Shown: in pieces, positions 45,805-58,440 of the stretch
Layout: each line of letters begins with the position of its first letter
How positions within the stretch are numbered: the stretch's first letter is position 1
Origin: Liolophura sinensis
Lineage: Eukaryota > Mollusca > Polyplacophora > Chitonida > Chitonidae
Assembly (NCBI RefSeq): GCF_032854445.1
Contig: NC_088306.1
Span: 28,927,764 to 28,991,763 of the forward strand
Reading direction: 5' to 3'
DNA length: 64,000 nt
Translations under genes and position numbers: made by a program
The notes under the pieces: generated by a model
Told to the model about the DNA's origin: nothing
The model's database searches: none
The model's input: the letters and a program-made list of their open reading frames with translations, nothing else

Positions 45805-46509
45805 ATGATATCTGTTAAAAACGATGTGCTAATGAATGACGAAATACGGTATGGACGCTCCACTTATGACGTGCAAATGTACGACGAAATACGTGAAGGA
45901 CACTTCACTCATGACGTGCGAATGTATGACGAAATACGATCTGGACACTCCACTCATGACGAGCAAATGTATGACAAAATACGATCTGGACACTTCACTC
46001 ATGACGTGCAAATGTATGACGAAATACGATCTGTACACTTCACTCATGACGTGCAAATGTATGACGAAATACGATCTGGACACTTCACTTATGACGTGCA
46101 AATATATGACGAACTACGATCTGGACACTCTACTCACGACGTGCAAATGTATGACGAAATACGATCTGAACGCTCCACTCACAACGTGCAAATGTATGAC
46201 GAAATACAATCTGGACACTTCACTCATGACGTGCAAATGTATGACGAAATACGACATGGACGCTCTACTCACGACGTGCAAATGTATGACGAAATACGAT
46301 CTGGACACTTTACTCACAGCGTGCAAATGTATGACGAAATACGATCTGGGCACTCCGCTCATGACGTGCAAATGTGTGACGAAATACAATCTGGACAATT
46401 AACTCATGACGTGCAAATGTATGACGAACTACGGTATGGACGCTCCACTCATGAATTAGGTTTTTTTCCCATCGCAATTAGGTCATTGAAATTGGAAGCT
46501 CAGTTTTAA
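45805..46509 (+). repeat. 45-bp minisatellite (unit B, 234-codon frame)
   Basis: About 14 units of the array at 9372-10481, with the same unique ends. It lacks exactly one 405-bp block of nine units, which accounts for the whole 135-codon difference. Several frames and both strands are open, so coding is unproven. Confidence 0.75.
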
Positions 46510-47227
46510 CACTGTATAATTTGACTAACCTATGAAACTGAACAGAAAAAAATGGTATGTTGCCTGAGGTGATTTGGAGCCGCTGGCTTCAGCCAAGGAA
46601 GTCACCATTCCAAATGACCAAGTGGCTTCACCCCTGTGTGCGAGGCGGAGTCAGTTGCCATAACATACACCACGGCTACGTTACTACCTGGAGAATATCC
46701 CCATGCTTCTATTGTAAAACAAATACTCAAATAAGATGTTAAAAGTAAATAAGAAAGTAAACAGAATTAAAGACGTACAGCATAGAGAGTAAATCCAGAG
46801 CACTGAGTACGATAGCTGGCAGGTGTTCACCACTAACCAGTCAAATACGGACTTTTGTCAGTTTTCCCGCCAGGGTGTTATTCTAACTGTCCATGTAAAT
46901 GCAAAAATAGTATGAAATTACAAGCCATTTAACACGATGCCTCAAGCAGAACTAAGTAAAAAAAAGTGAGGTGATGTTAAGTGTAATTTACTAGACGGCG
47001 CAGGTCAAGAATTAATCAAAATGTTGTCATTACATTTAACATACAATAAAAAAATCAGTCGCTTTTACATATCTCTATACATACTTCCATACCTGCTGTA
47101 AGAAGTAAAAAGCTGCATCGAAAATCTTTCAGGTTGTGACCTTTTGTAAAAACCATTTAGGATGTATGTAACGATGCCGCCTTGCCACAAGACACAGCAT
47201 ATGGAACACACATCTAACGACTGCACC
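46510..47227. other. Spacer (unit B)
   Basis: Nearly identical to 10482-11199. Nothing was recognised. Confidence 0.4.
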
Positions 47228-47585
47228 GGCCCGGATAGCACAGTTGGTAGAGCGTCCGCTTCGGGACCGATAGATCCAGGATCAATCCTTGATCGAGTCA
47301 CACCTAAGACTTTAAAAGAGTACGTTGTAACTTCCTCGCTTGGCGTTCAGCATGAAGGGGATAGTGGAACGACTGGTTGACCCGTATCAGTATAATGGCT
47401 CAGGCGGGGCGGCTTACTTGCCTTCGGTAAGTCGTCTCAGTGAAGCAGCACTAAATAAAAGAGCGGTGGAAATCCGTCCTGCAACAAGGAGGCACATTGC
47501 ACATACATGCACCCTAATGATTCCTCGTCGTCATATGACTGAAAAATTGTTGAGTACGACGTTAAACCACAAGCACTCACTCTAA
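47228..47585 (+). mobile_element. SINE-I, full length (unit B)
   Basis: Same insertion as 11200-11557. The head here keeps 'GATCCAGGATCAATCC', closer to a B box than the A copy. Confidence 0.85.
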
Positions 47586-47872
47586 CGACTGCTAACAAAA
47601 TTGTTAAGTACGACGTTAAAAAGAAGCATACATGCATATACATGCTCTATAAATGATTTCAGTCAGTTAATATGGAACTATTATTTCCCTCACGCAATAT
47701 TGACTTATTCAGCTATTGAGAGGTGTGGTTAAAACAACAAACACACGAGGAGTTGTATCAGTCTATATATGGTGTTATTCAAATGAAATTAAACAGCTAC
47801 TTCTTCCATCATCACATAAAATACACACCAAATCTCGTAAGAGGACTGTACAAGCACTGTCCACACTGGCTA

Positions 47873-50258
47873 CACATTATTTGGACAGTGGATGTGCTAG
47901 TGAGTACACATTATTTGGACAGTAGATGTGCTGGTGAGTATATATTTTTTGGACAGTGCATGTGCGAGTGGGTATACATTAGTGAGACAGTAGATCCGCT
48001 AGTGAGTACACATTATTTGGACAGTTGATGTGCTAGTGAATACACATTATTTCGACAGTAAATGTGCTAGTGAGTGCACAATATTTGGACAGTGAATGGG
48101 CTAGTGAGTATGCATTATTTGGACAGTGGATGTGCTAGTGAGTGCACTTTATTTGGACAGTGGGTGTGCTAGTGAGTATGCATTATTTGGACAGGGGATG
48201 GGCTAATGAGTACACACTATTTGCACAGGGATGTGTTAGTGAGTGTGCTTTATTTGGACACCAAATGTGCTAGTGAGTGCACAATATTTGGACAGTGGAT
48301 GTGCCAGTGAGTATGGATTATTTGGACAGTGGATGTGCTAGTGAGTACACATTATTTGGACAGTAGATGTGCTGGTGAGTATATATTTTTTGGACAGTGC
48401 ATGTGCGAGTGGGTATATCATAGTGGGACAGTAGATCCGCTAGTGAGTACACATTATTTGGACAGTTGATGTGCTAGTGAATACACATTATTTGGACAGT
48501 AAATGTGCTAGTGAGTGCACAATATTTGGACAGTGAATGGGCTAGTGAGTATGCATTATTTGGACAGTGGATGTGCTAGTGAGTGCACTTTATTTGGACA
48601 GTGGGTGTGCTAGTGAGTATGCATTATTTGGACAGGGGATGGGCTAATGAGTACACACTATTTGCACAGGGATGTGTTAGTGAGTGTGCTTTATTTGGAC
48701 ACCAAATGTGCTAGTGAGTGCACAATATTTGGACAGTGGATGTGCCAGTGAGTATGGATTATTTGGACAGGGGATGTGCTAGTGAGTACACATTATTTGG
48801 ACAGTGAATGGGCTAGTGAGTATACATTATTTGGACAGTGGATGTGCTAGTGAGTGCACTTTATTTGGACAGGGGATGTGCTAGTGAGTATGCATTATTT
48901 GGACAGGGGATGGGCTAGTGAGTACACCATATTTGCACAGGGATGTGCTAGTGAGTGTGCTTTATTTGGACAGGGAATGTGCTAGTGAGTGTGCTTTATT
49001 GGGACAGAGGATGTGATAGTGAGTACACATTATTTGGACTGTGGATGTGCTAGTAAGTATACATTATTTGGACAGTGGTGGTGTTAGTGAGTATACATTA
49101 TTTGGAAAGTGGATGCGCTAGTAAGTACACATTTTTTGGACAGTGGATGTGCCTGTAAGTACACATTTTTTGGACAGTGGGTGTGCTAGTAAGTAGACAT
49201 TATTTGGACAGGGGATGTGCTAGTGAGTACACATTATTTGGACAGTGAATGGGCTAGTGAGTGTACATTATTTGGACAGTGGAAGTGCTAGTGAGTGCAC
49301 TTTATTTGGACAGGGGATGTGCTAGTGAGTATGCATTATTTGGACAGGGGATGGGCTAGTGAGTACACCATATTTGGACAGGGATGTGCTAGTGAGTGTG
49401 CTTTATTTGGACAGGGAATGTGCTAGTGAGTGTGCTTTATTGGGACAGAGGATGTGATAGTGAGTACACATTATTTGGACTGTGGATGTGCTAGTAAGTA
49501 TACATTATTTGGACAGTGGTGGTGTTAGTGAGTATACATTATTTGGAAAGTGGATGCGCTAGTAAGTACACATTTTTTGGACAGTGGATGTGCCTGTAAG
49601 TACACATTATTTGGACAGTGGGTGTGCTAGTAAGTAGACATTATTTGGGCAGGGGATGTGCTAGTGATTATACATTACTTCGACAGGGGATGAGTTAAAG
49701 GGTATACATCACTTCGACAATGGATGCGCTAAAAAGTAAATATTTTTTGGACAGTGAATGCGCTGGTGAGTACGCATCACTTGGACAGGAGATGTGCTGG
49801 TGAGTACACATTATTTGGACAGGGGATGTGCTAGTAAGTATTTACTATTTAAACATAGGATGTGCTAGTGAGTACACATTTTTTGGACAATGGATGTGCT
49901 AGTGAGTACACATTTTTTGGACAGTGGTGGTGTTAGTGAGTATACATTATTTGGACAGTGGATATGCTCGCGAGTACACATCTTTTGGACAGGGGATGTG
50001 ATAGTGAGTACACATTATTTGGACAGTGGTGGTGTTAGTGGGTATACATTATTTGGACAGTGGATGCGCTAGTGAGTATACATTATTTGGACAGTGGATG
50101 TGCTAGTGAGTACACATTATTTGGACAAGGGATGTGCTAGTGAGTATACACTATTTGGACAGGTGATGTGCTAGTGAGTATACATTATTTGGACAGGGGA
50201 TGTGCTTGTAAGTACACATTATTTGGACAGTGGATGTGCTAGAGAGTACACACTATTT
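47873..50258. repeat. 34-bp minisatellite, expanded (unit B)
   Basis: About 70 copies. Higher-order blocks are visible: the series starting 'GTAGATGTGCTGGTGAG' and 'GCATGTGCGAGTGGG' occurs near 47930 and again about 438 bases later. The series around 'GGAATGTGCTAGTGAG' and 'GATGTGATAGTGAG' occurs near 48970 and again near 49420. These copied blocks explain most of the extra length relative to A. Confidence 0.92.
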
Positions 50259-50324
50259 GCGGCGTGAAGTAAAATTACTGTCATAAGATTGCAGCACGCA
50301 GATTAAAACCAGATCAGCGCCGAC

Positions 50325-50690
50325 TGTGTGTTAGTTGGCAAACAGTCCCAAGTTTTGCCGTCAAAATTTGGCAACTTGTCAATTTACCAAAGTTAGGGCT
50401 CTAACTGTCTAATATGTATATGATATAAAAACACCTTGTTGTGGTAAAGCTAACTGTGGAATGTGTCAAAGCAACTTTTAGGGTAGTATAGAGTCAGACT
50501 TGAGATAGTAAGCTGGTCCCGCGTTTCCAGTATGTTCATCGATGACGCCTGTTCCGAATATTCCACACAACGGACAAAAAAAAATGCAAAATTTCCCGTT
50601 ATTTTATTGTAATACCTTTCTTTATTTTCCTTAATACCATATTTTACGTTTCATACTCAATTTATATGTATCCTTTAGACAGAATTAGTT
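50325..50690 (+). pseudogene. Broken counterpart of the 119-codon ORF
   Basis: Aligned with 13594-13953 but with substitutions that create stops and small indels (for example 'GGTAAAGCTAACTGTGG', where A has a longer stretch). No continuous frame remains. Confidence 0.3.
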
Positions 50691-52648
50691 AAAACAAAAT
50701 GGTGTGATTGTACTTGCAAAACCTATTTCTCTAGTTGTGCATGTGTCACCTAGAAAAGATATGAGACTTACTGAAAGTAACTGGTAGTAACTGAGACTAA
50801 CTACTGTTGCCTTCGGTCTCCAGCTAGTGCACATGACACATCGCAAATCGATGCCTCGAAACAGACATTCGTATGCCAGTCGTCAACCAAATGGACCATG
50901 ACCAATAGGTATCAAAGTGTTCACATATTCTGCAACTTTTGCCGCACTTGCCTACACTCTAAAGTTATTCCAATGTTCTTCTAATCATTTGTGACCAGTA
51001 ACGACATCTAGTGGCGAACACGGAAACCTTCAGGTGTCTGAAAGACCCGACACGCAATTATAAAATGTATACCTAACGTATGACTTATGACTAGTCATAC
51101 GTATGACTTATGACGTATGACTATGCCCTCAGTTACCCTTTACATGGGAGAAAAGTTTAAGGCGTTTGCTAAGGCCTAGAAGTGCTTGAATGTGATTTCC
51201 CCCAGACCACGAGAACGTCGTTTCCTCCAGACCACGACAATCAATGTTTAACATGCTGTCCTGGCCAGCTTTAAAACGTGTAATTAGAGCACACTGGCTT
51301 ACTTCTGTCACCGTGTGGTTTCCTTGCACAGGTGCTTTTACATGTCTTCCTTATGAGGGGACTCGTTCACTCCGTGTATACTCCCTCTCCACGAGGTGGA
51401 TAACAGTTAGCTAACCCCCTGACTCCTCACGCGTCACCAAGAGAAACACCAACACTCCAGAATACAGTTCCATGTTGTATTTACATATCCAAGTAGTTTC
51501 CAGATATGTATACATACTGATGGGCCCATTAAGGATGCTGGATGCGCGTGGTAAAAATCTGTAAGAGAGGAAAAGGGAATGACATAATAGCACGTCATTT
51601 ACCGGGAAAATAATGTATTAGATTCACATACATGTATAATATGCAAGAGTAATCTTAACTACACAACTGCGCGTTTTGTCAGCACGAGTAGTTTCCCTTG
51701 TTTCTTATAAACTTGTACGTGACGTCTTTGACAACAATTACCGTTATATATTTAAAATAATTGCCGTTATTTCCCGGCTTAAAACATGTGTGAAATATAA
51801 GCAATCGGCTTTATAAAGAACCATTTGGCTAAATGAACAAAATGATAGCATTGCTGAATGTAATTCAGGGGATAAAAAAAACCACTGTGCGAAGCATGTG
51901 TGTAAGGCTTAAGGAACTTTGCACAATGAAATAACAAACAACACATTGTCTTATGCAATTTAAAGACACTCGAAAGATAAATAACGTCACGGTGGATAGT
52001 TTAGCCACACTCATACTGTGGATAGCTCCGGGAACAGGATTTAACGTTTAAAGTCCACAGTTCCACAGGTGTAGCTGTATTCTGTGTTTGATGATGGGTT
52101 GACAAAAGTACCTCCATAAGTGGAGAGCGTCACCAAACAGGCACACATACAATAATGTTCAAAAGTGTAGTGTGTTACAGAAGACGATTGGATATGTATG
52201 TTCCCCCTTTGTCTCTTCTCGGTTTGTCTGGTAGGGCTTGTGTGACAGCCTCCCCAGTCCCTTTACTTGGGCAATACCACACGGGTTTATTAGAGGATCA
52301 CTTTGGATTTAAGAAGGACTGAGAGTGTCCCTTCGAGATACATTCCTTTGAGACATAAAGCCTAGCTGTCTACCAAGTAAATGTTATACTGGGGATTTCT
52401 CAGATACGGCCAGATCCTACTTTCTTCCTGTGCTTGTATCTTTGGAAATTTAATGCTTGGAGATAAGGCCAGACCTAGCCCTTTTAGAGTTGATGTATCT
52501 TTCTAAATTTAACCTTGGGTCGTTGAGCTCGGATAAGGAGACATATGGTTAAGCTTCGGCAATCTGGCCGCATACCAAAGGGGGTACCAGGCAGCTGAAC
52601 TACGCATGCTTTTACCGGCAAGAGACTTCACCCAACAGACAAACAAAC
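50691..52648. other. Spacer (unit B counterpart of 13954-15909)
   Basis: Same scrap of the TATA module (about 50850-50930) and the same palindromic patch (51070-51122). Nothing else was recognised. Confidence 0.4.
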
Positions 52649-53379
52649 GATGGCATCAGTGACGGAGATGCCCGCGGAGAAAGACAAGACTGAGGCGAGT
52701 GATAATGGCGATGTTAGAAGATGGTCTGTCTGTCCCGGAATCAGTCTTACTATACCGCCTTGTAAAGATTTAAACTGCTAACTCCGGTATCAGGAAGGAA
52801 GATTCGAAGTCGGCACAGAAAGACGAAAAAGTCTGTGTTTGGTTTTGTCCGACCTATCAACGAAATCAATGTAATGCTACCGTCCCACGCAGCGCTTACA
52901 TTAGGGTCCAAACTAGACAAGTAAAATATGTCCGCACCATCTGCTGACAAAAATATTAAGAAATCGCATGCAGAATGTGAGTGTTTGGCCAAATTGTGCT
53001 ACCAAATTACTATATTCAATCATTCTTGAAAGCCGGCAGCAGAAATCTTGTGCCAGAGTATATGAAGTCTACATTTTCTAGTTATGTTTGCAGTTTTCAG
53101 ACCGACCTGAATGTGTCGGGCGGTGGTAACCTTGTTGCACAGGTCGATGAAAATATTATAAGCACGGAAAGAGACGACGCATTTCGGGCTCACAACTATG
53201 TTGGCAATCTGTTTAGAAAGCACTGTATTGTGAATGTCAGTATGGAAGGAAATTGCCTCACTTTTGTACTTGATAGTAATTGTGGTTATTCTGATTCCCA
53301 ATTTCAGGAGGAATTGTCCCCTGTCGGTAATATTACAAGGTTACCAAGACTAGTTATGAAGTCAGTGGATGGAAGTTAG
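52649..53379 (+). pseudogene. Hypothetical coding block, frameshifted copy (unit B)
   Basis: Counterpart of 15910-16740. The long ORF (52981-53379) has 132 codons because one A is missing at about 53334 ('AATATTACAAGG' against 'AATATTAACAAGG'). This changes the C-terminus to 'TRLPRLVMKSVDGS'. The family is unrecognised. Confidence 0.3.
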
Positions 53380-54054
53380 ACAGGTTTTGTCATTCTCACA
53401 GTTATAGGCTTATTGAAGACATTCCTATGTCTATTGGTAACAGAACGTCAACAGACACCTCACCAGAGACTGCTTTCTGACCCATAGGGCTTGCTTTTTT
53501 GTATAAGCGAAAAATTCCTGTAACATGGCGTCAGGCAACTTTTAGATCAATGTTGGGTTAACGGTGTTCGTTTACATGTGGCACACAGTGTATCACACAA
53601 ATTTCGTTCTGGGACGATTGTACTGTTGTTTTTGTCCGCAGCTGTTTTTTATGCCGTCTGTTCACATTTACATCATATAAACAGAATTCCAACGGGAGCA
53701 TCACTGGCTCACTTTGGCTTGCTTGTCATAAGACCCTTGATTAAGAAAGTCATGTGTTTAAATTACGGTTGCGGTTATAAGTCATTCCCTACTTTTATCG
53801 CTTATACACATGTATTTACTTATTTCTCAACTAACCCCTTTTCAACTAAATCGTATCCCCTTGCAATGACTTGTGGATAAAGGAGAGCTTTACGCGGGAA
53901 TGGTTTAGCCTTCATGCCATGTTATCATTTAGGCAGAATGTGCCCCGAGCTACCTTCATATTATCCTTAGTCTACATACTTCATTGCACATTGATTGCTG
54001 CATACAATCACAGAAGCAACCCGATGAAATATTTCATTCATAGATCTATACGTT

Positions 54055-54330
54055 GAAACAGACATTCGTATACAAGCTGTCAACCAAAATGGACGTCTGA
54101 GGTCAATAATCGCAAAGCCAATCCCCACAACGACGTGTAACACCCACCACCAAAGAACTATAAACTATAAAGTATATAAAGTTCGAAAATAGGACGAAAT
54201 CATGCAAAGAGAAGCAGTCAACAGTTCTCAATGATGTTGGAAACACGCAAGGTATGTTGAAGGCGACTGAGTGAAATCAGTATTCTAATCGCGTACCACG
54301 CTTGACTATCAGCTGTCAATAACGAAATTG
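54055..54330 (+). promoter_or_regulatory. TATA module (unit B, counterpart of 18010-18290)
   Basis: CCAAT 'GCCAATCCCC', TATA box at 54173-54180, 'AATCATGCAAAGAGAAGC' and donor 'GCAAGGTATGTT' (GT at 54252) are all kept. Confidence 0.4.
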
Positions 54331-54336
54331 AAGGGA

Positions 54337-54470
54337 GTAGGCTTACAGACATCAGAACTGGAAGGAGTAGGCCTACAGACATCAGAACTGGGGGGAGTAG
54401 ACCTACAGACATCAGAACTGGAGGGAGCAAACCTACAGACATCAGAACTGAAGGGAGTATTTCTACACAG
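54337..54470. repeat. 30-bp minisatellite (unit B)
   Basis: Five copies of the 30-bp unit described at 18296-18446, with a few substitutions. Confidence 0.9.
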
Positions 54471-54529
54471 ACACGCAAACTAACATCTGATGGCTTCTCC
54501 CAATTCAAGAACGTTTTCATGTTATACAG

Positions 54530-54588
54530 GCAGAAGGACACTGACATGCAGCAAAGTAATGACAAGGAAAGTGATGGAGCCAGCGAAA
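54530..54588 (+). pseudogene. Decayed plus-strand peptide gene, propeptide exon only (unit B)
   Basis: The propeptide exon follows 'GTTATACAG', but an extra G ('GCAGAAGGACACTG') shifts the frame. The signal exon seen at 17184-17264 in A has been deleted together with about 0.7 kb (junction near 53585). This copy is dead. Confidence 0.75.
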
Positions 54589-56830
54589 GTGAGACACGCA
54601 AGTGTTTCTCTCTGTGCCTATTACCCTGTCTGTTTGCCTGCATGCCTGCTGTAGAACGGAGACAGTGAGTTTTAGGGGTGAGGGGGGTAATCACAGTTCC
54701 TGCTAATTTGCGCGCGTGTAGACTATGCTCGAAAAAAAACTCTGAACGTGTCATCTTGTGTTTGTAAAATGGTTTCATTTGTGGTTCTGTTCCTGCAATT
54801 TGGGTTAAATTTGTATGGAATTCCTATTCCTTCATATATTAATTGTTTTTCAGTGATCCAACACCAACCAAATGAATAAATAAATGAATGAATTACAGGT
54901 ATAGTGCGGCGATCAGATTGGTTTATTTTAGCCTATTGTTTATTTCCTTAGTTGTCATTCAGCGTAACGTTCGCAATTATTTTACTTATGTACCCCATCC
55001 TTCACCCTGGGCGAGATTGGTCGCATGTTCGAATCCAGCAGTTGCTGGTTTGGTACTAATTTTAAATCAGGACAATCAGGCAAAGTGAACATGGTAAATG
55101 CATGAATTAATGAAAGAATTGTGTAAAGGTCGGTGAATTACCCTTAACACCATGGTTTTCACCCTCAACAAAGTAGTTTCCAGTGAACAGCGCGGTTTCG
55201 CCCTTAGCACATTGGTTTCCGCCACCCATCCATCTAACCGCTTACATTGTACCATCTGTACCCATTATTTTAATGGCCAGCAGAAAGGAAAATGCACAAA
55301 TGTAAATAAACCTTTCTCACGCGGCGGCCATGTTTGAACGCAAGCGAGGCTCGGTAGACAAAATCACTTCCGGTTTTCGCTATTTCCTAAAGTTTCATCG
55401 CGCGGTTAAAATTCAGTCATATTATATTCTACAACTTTCTCATCATGATAAAACACCGCAGCGGTACATCGACATCGACGTGGAGAACTAGTTTAAAACA
55501 CCTTCCTTTTATAAAAGGCATCAATATCGAAGCATGGCAGCAGTCGAAAAGAGGATACGGCAATTTTGTCGTCCATGATGTTGAACGTACCCGTTTTATT
55601 TAGTTAAATTTTATTTATTTCACTAATCATAATAAGAAGCCAATAACACGAAGCTCATTTTTCGGCCCATGTATGTTTTGCTGATTTTCCCAAGATTTAA
55701 AGTCCTTGAATCTAATGTGGAATATCTGTGTATTCGTCTGACAATTTTAGTAGCATTTAACTACTGCCACAGTATTAAACATGTATTTAAACCCATTTCT
55801 ATTTGGTTTTTTATTGTTTGTTTTCATAGGCATAGAAGCCAAGCGTTTACTAAGTAACAGCTGACACCATTCGTCACTGCTCAACAGTAGAAATAAATAT
55901 CATACGAAGACGTATGAATAAATTCAATACATATATGGTTGAGACGGGTAATCCAGACTGATATAAAACACCCAATAGGTGAAAACATTTCAGGAACAGT
56001 TTATTCAGCGTGCAACGTGACAGAGAGTTCGTTATTCAGTTTTGTAATATACAGAAATAGATGTATATCAAAACAACGATACGGACTTGAATCAAATGCA
56101 CATCGCACTCGCCTGTGCTATGTAATAAGTCGTTATCTCAAATAATAGTCAATTAGACCACGACAACTGTGTACGTAAATAAACAATGAAATTTCTCCAT
56201 CATATTACATTAAATAACAGACACAAAAAATACCGCCATTGTCTCGCTAAATCTGTTGAAGGTATATAACATGAAGATCGTCCATGAAAACAACCATTCA
56301 AATTCTCTAGTATACAAATGACAGCAACAAAATACTTGCAGGCTTTATCAAATTCGGTTAATCCAGTAAAATATCAATTCAGGGGGAACAACTCAAAGGA
56401 CGTTACTCAACATTATGCTAGAAAAGCGCTATATATCATTCAAATCACAGCACTACCCCAGTCATGTAAGGAATATGCTTAGCCAAGTCAAAGAATTTCA
56501 AGAATTACAAGAAAATAAAACACCACATTCTGTGAACTTCTCAGTCAAAAAACTCAATGAAAATATCTCCTATTTATGATAACAAAAACCCACAAATAAC
56601 ACTTAGCTCCAAAAAACACAAAGCACTCATTAACCTATCTAAAACAAGAGAAAAGGCTGCTGTGGAAATATAAAAATGGAGCCGATTTACTGAACGAAAA
56701 ATATGCGTATAATGCACTGACTTTACACAAAATAAAATAAAATGAAAAAAGCGAAATTACCTGAAGAGTAAATCTCCTGACATTTACTGTAAAAAATTTA
56801 CAAGTTTCTTACACTGCAGCAGTCAGCGAC
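54589..56830. other. Spacer (unit B counterpart of 18554-20833)
   Basis: Inverted intron homology and degenerate 'AACACCATGG' repeats as in A. No gene was recognised. Confidence 0.4.
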
Positions 56831-57080
56831 AAGCCCCGATAGCACAGTTGGTAGAACGTCCCCTTCGGGAGCGGTAGATGCAGGGGCAATATTGGGTAAC
56901 TTGTAACTTTCTCGCTTGGCGTTCTGCATGAAGGGGATAGTTCAACGACTGGTTGACCCGCACCAGTATAATGGCTTGGCAGGTCAACTTACTCACCTTC
57001 GGTAAGGCATCTCAGTAAAGCAGCACTAGATAAAAGAGCGGGGGGAAATGCGTCCTGCAACAAGGAGGCACATTACATAC
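56831..57080 (+). mobile_element. SINE-I, 3' truncated (unit B)
   Basis: Counterpart of 20834-21082. The A box 'ATAGCACAGTTGGTAG' is better preserved here. Confidence 0.8.
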
Positions 57081-57154
57081 ACTCTAGGCATTCCAGTCTG
57101 GGCAGAGGGGTTCTCACGGTCGCGCATAGGGAAATAACTTAAGCAATGTAATTT

Positions 57155-57158
<4 letters not shown>

Positions 57159-57242
<84 letters not shown>
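57159..57242. repeat. (AT)n microsatellite (unit B)
   Basis: About 42 uninterrupted AT units. The array in A is interrupted. Confidence 0.95.
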
Positions 57243-57244
<2 letters not shown>

Positions 57245-58129
57245 AACATGGATATCTTTCAAAGCGGTCGTTCATTTATCAAGGGGTCTGAGACCAAGTC
57301 AATGCGAAACGCTACGCAGGATGTCGCAGGGTTTACGGGTTTGCGCTTCCTCACATCATCACGATTGTTGTCAGAAGCGAGAGACCTGCTTTTTGTCCAC
57401 GGCAAGAGCTCATGCCTAGGCCTACGCCATATTGACACATGTGGAAGGAAAAATCATCGACACTCAGTTTCACGTAAGACCAATGAGGCAGGCTGACTGG
57501 CCCGACTTCAGGAGCAGTGGACTAAAGGAATTACGGCAATTCCATTTTCGAGACACACATCTTGTGTGACCTTCTTTCTGTTCTGACTTTAGGTTCACCA
57601 TCGCTTTCAAATGCAAGCTATCAACTCAACCCTCCGTCCACGAACAGTCTACCGTGACCAGTTACCTTCACCCAGACATGCACAAACTGACTTCCAGAAG
57701 ATCTGAGCTTACAGACTATAACAGACTTAGTCTTGTGAACAAAAGTGAAGCTTTCTAAGGCTCATGAGTAAGGTCGCTAGTTCGATTTTCATTCAAGGAA
57801 TTTCGATCACTACTGGAACTCAGTTCATTCGTCAGGTTCCCGGCCCAGTTCTTGGGTTCTTTGTCTTCCCTACAATCCTGACCGTTGCCATAACAAAATG
57901 CAATTTTGTTATAACATCTTTGATTGGCAATTAAGAGACAGCTCCTTAAGAAGCTCCTCCTCCTTCGACATGTCTCCTGTATTGGGTTTGTGTCTGATTA
58001 CCAGCTTGTTTTAGTGTCTATGCAATACTGCAGTGTGGTATTTGTACAGTAGAAGGTTTATACTGGCAGATGACACTTTATTGTCATAGAGGGTTTATTA
58101 CTTCCGATATTTCGATTCATGTCATTCGT
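57243..58129. other. Spacer; right part retained only in B
   Basis: From 57858 on the sequence is missing in A. No gene was recognised. Confidence 0.4.
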
Positions 58130-58440
58130 CATGTCCGTGGATCTATGTGTCGTAAAAAAACATTCGTACTCCAGACGTCAACCATTGTGGACGTCAGAGG
58201 TAAATAATGGCAAGGCCATTTACCAAAAAGACGCACATGTATAACACAAACCACCAAAAAACTTAGAAAGTATATAAAGTACGAATTAAGGACGGAATCA
58301 TACAAAGAGAAGCGATCAGCAGTTTTCAGTGATTTTCTAGGCGACTGAGTGAAATCAGTATTCAAATCGTGTACCATGTTAGAATATCGGTTGTTGATAG
58401 CAAAATATATCTCAGTTGCGCTTTGATTGGGGCTGTTCAT
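58130..58440 (+). promoter_or_regulatory. TATA module, partly degenerate (unit B right side)
   Basis: TATA box at 58271-58279 and 'AATCATACAAAGAGAAGC' are kept. The donor region is deleted ('CAGTGATTTTCTAGGCGAC'). The same position relative to the peptide gene is seen in segment C, and it was deleted in A. Confidence 0.35.

Noticed and set aside
54218-54778. 186-codon minus-strand ORF
   Set aside because: Runs antisense across the 30-bp minisatellite and the propeptide exon. Repeats such as 'VLMSVGLLPP' are minisatellite shadows.
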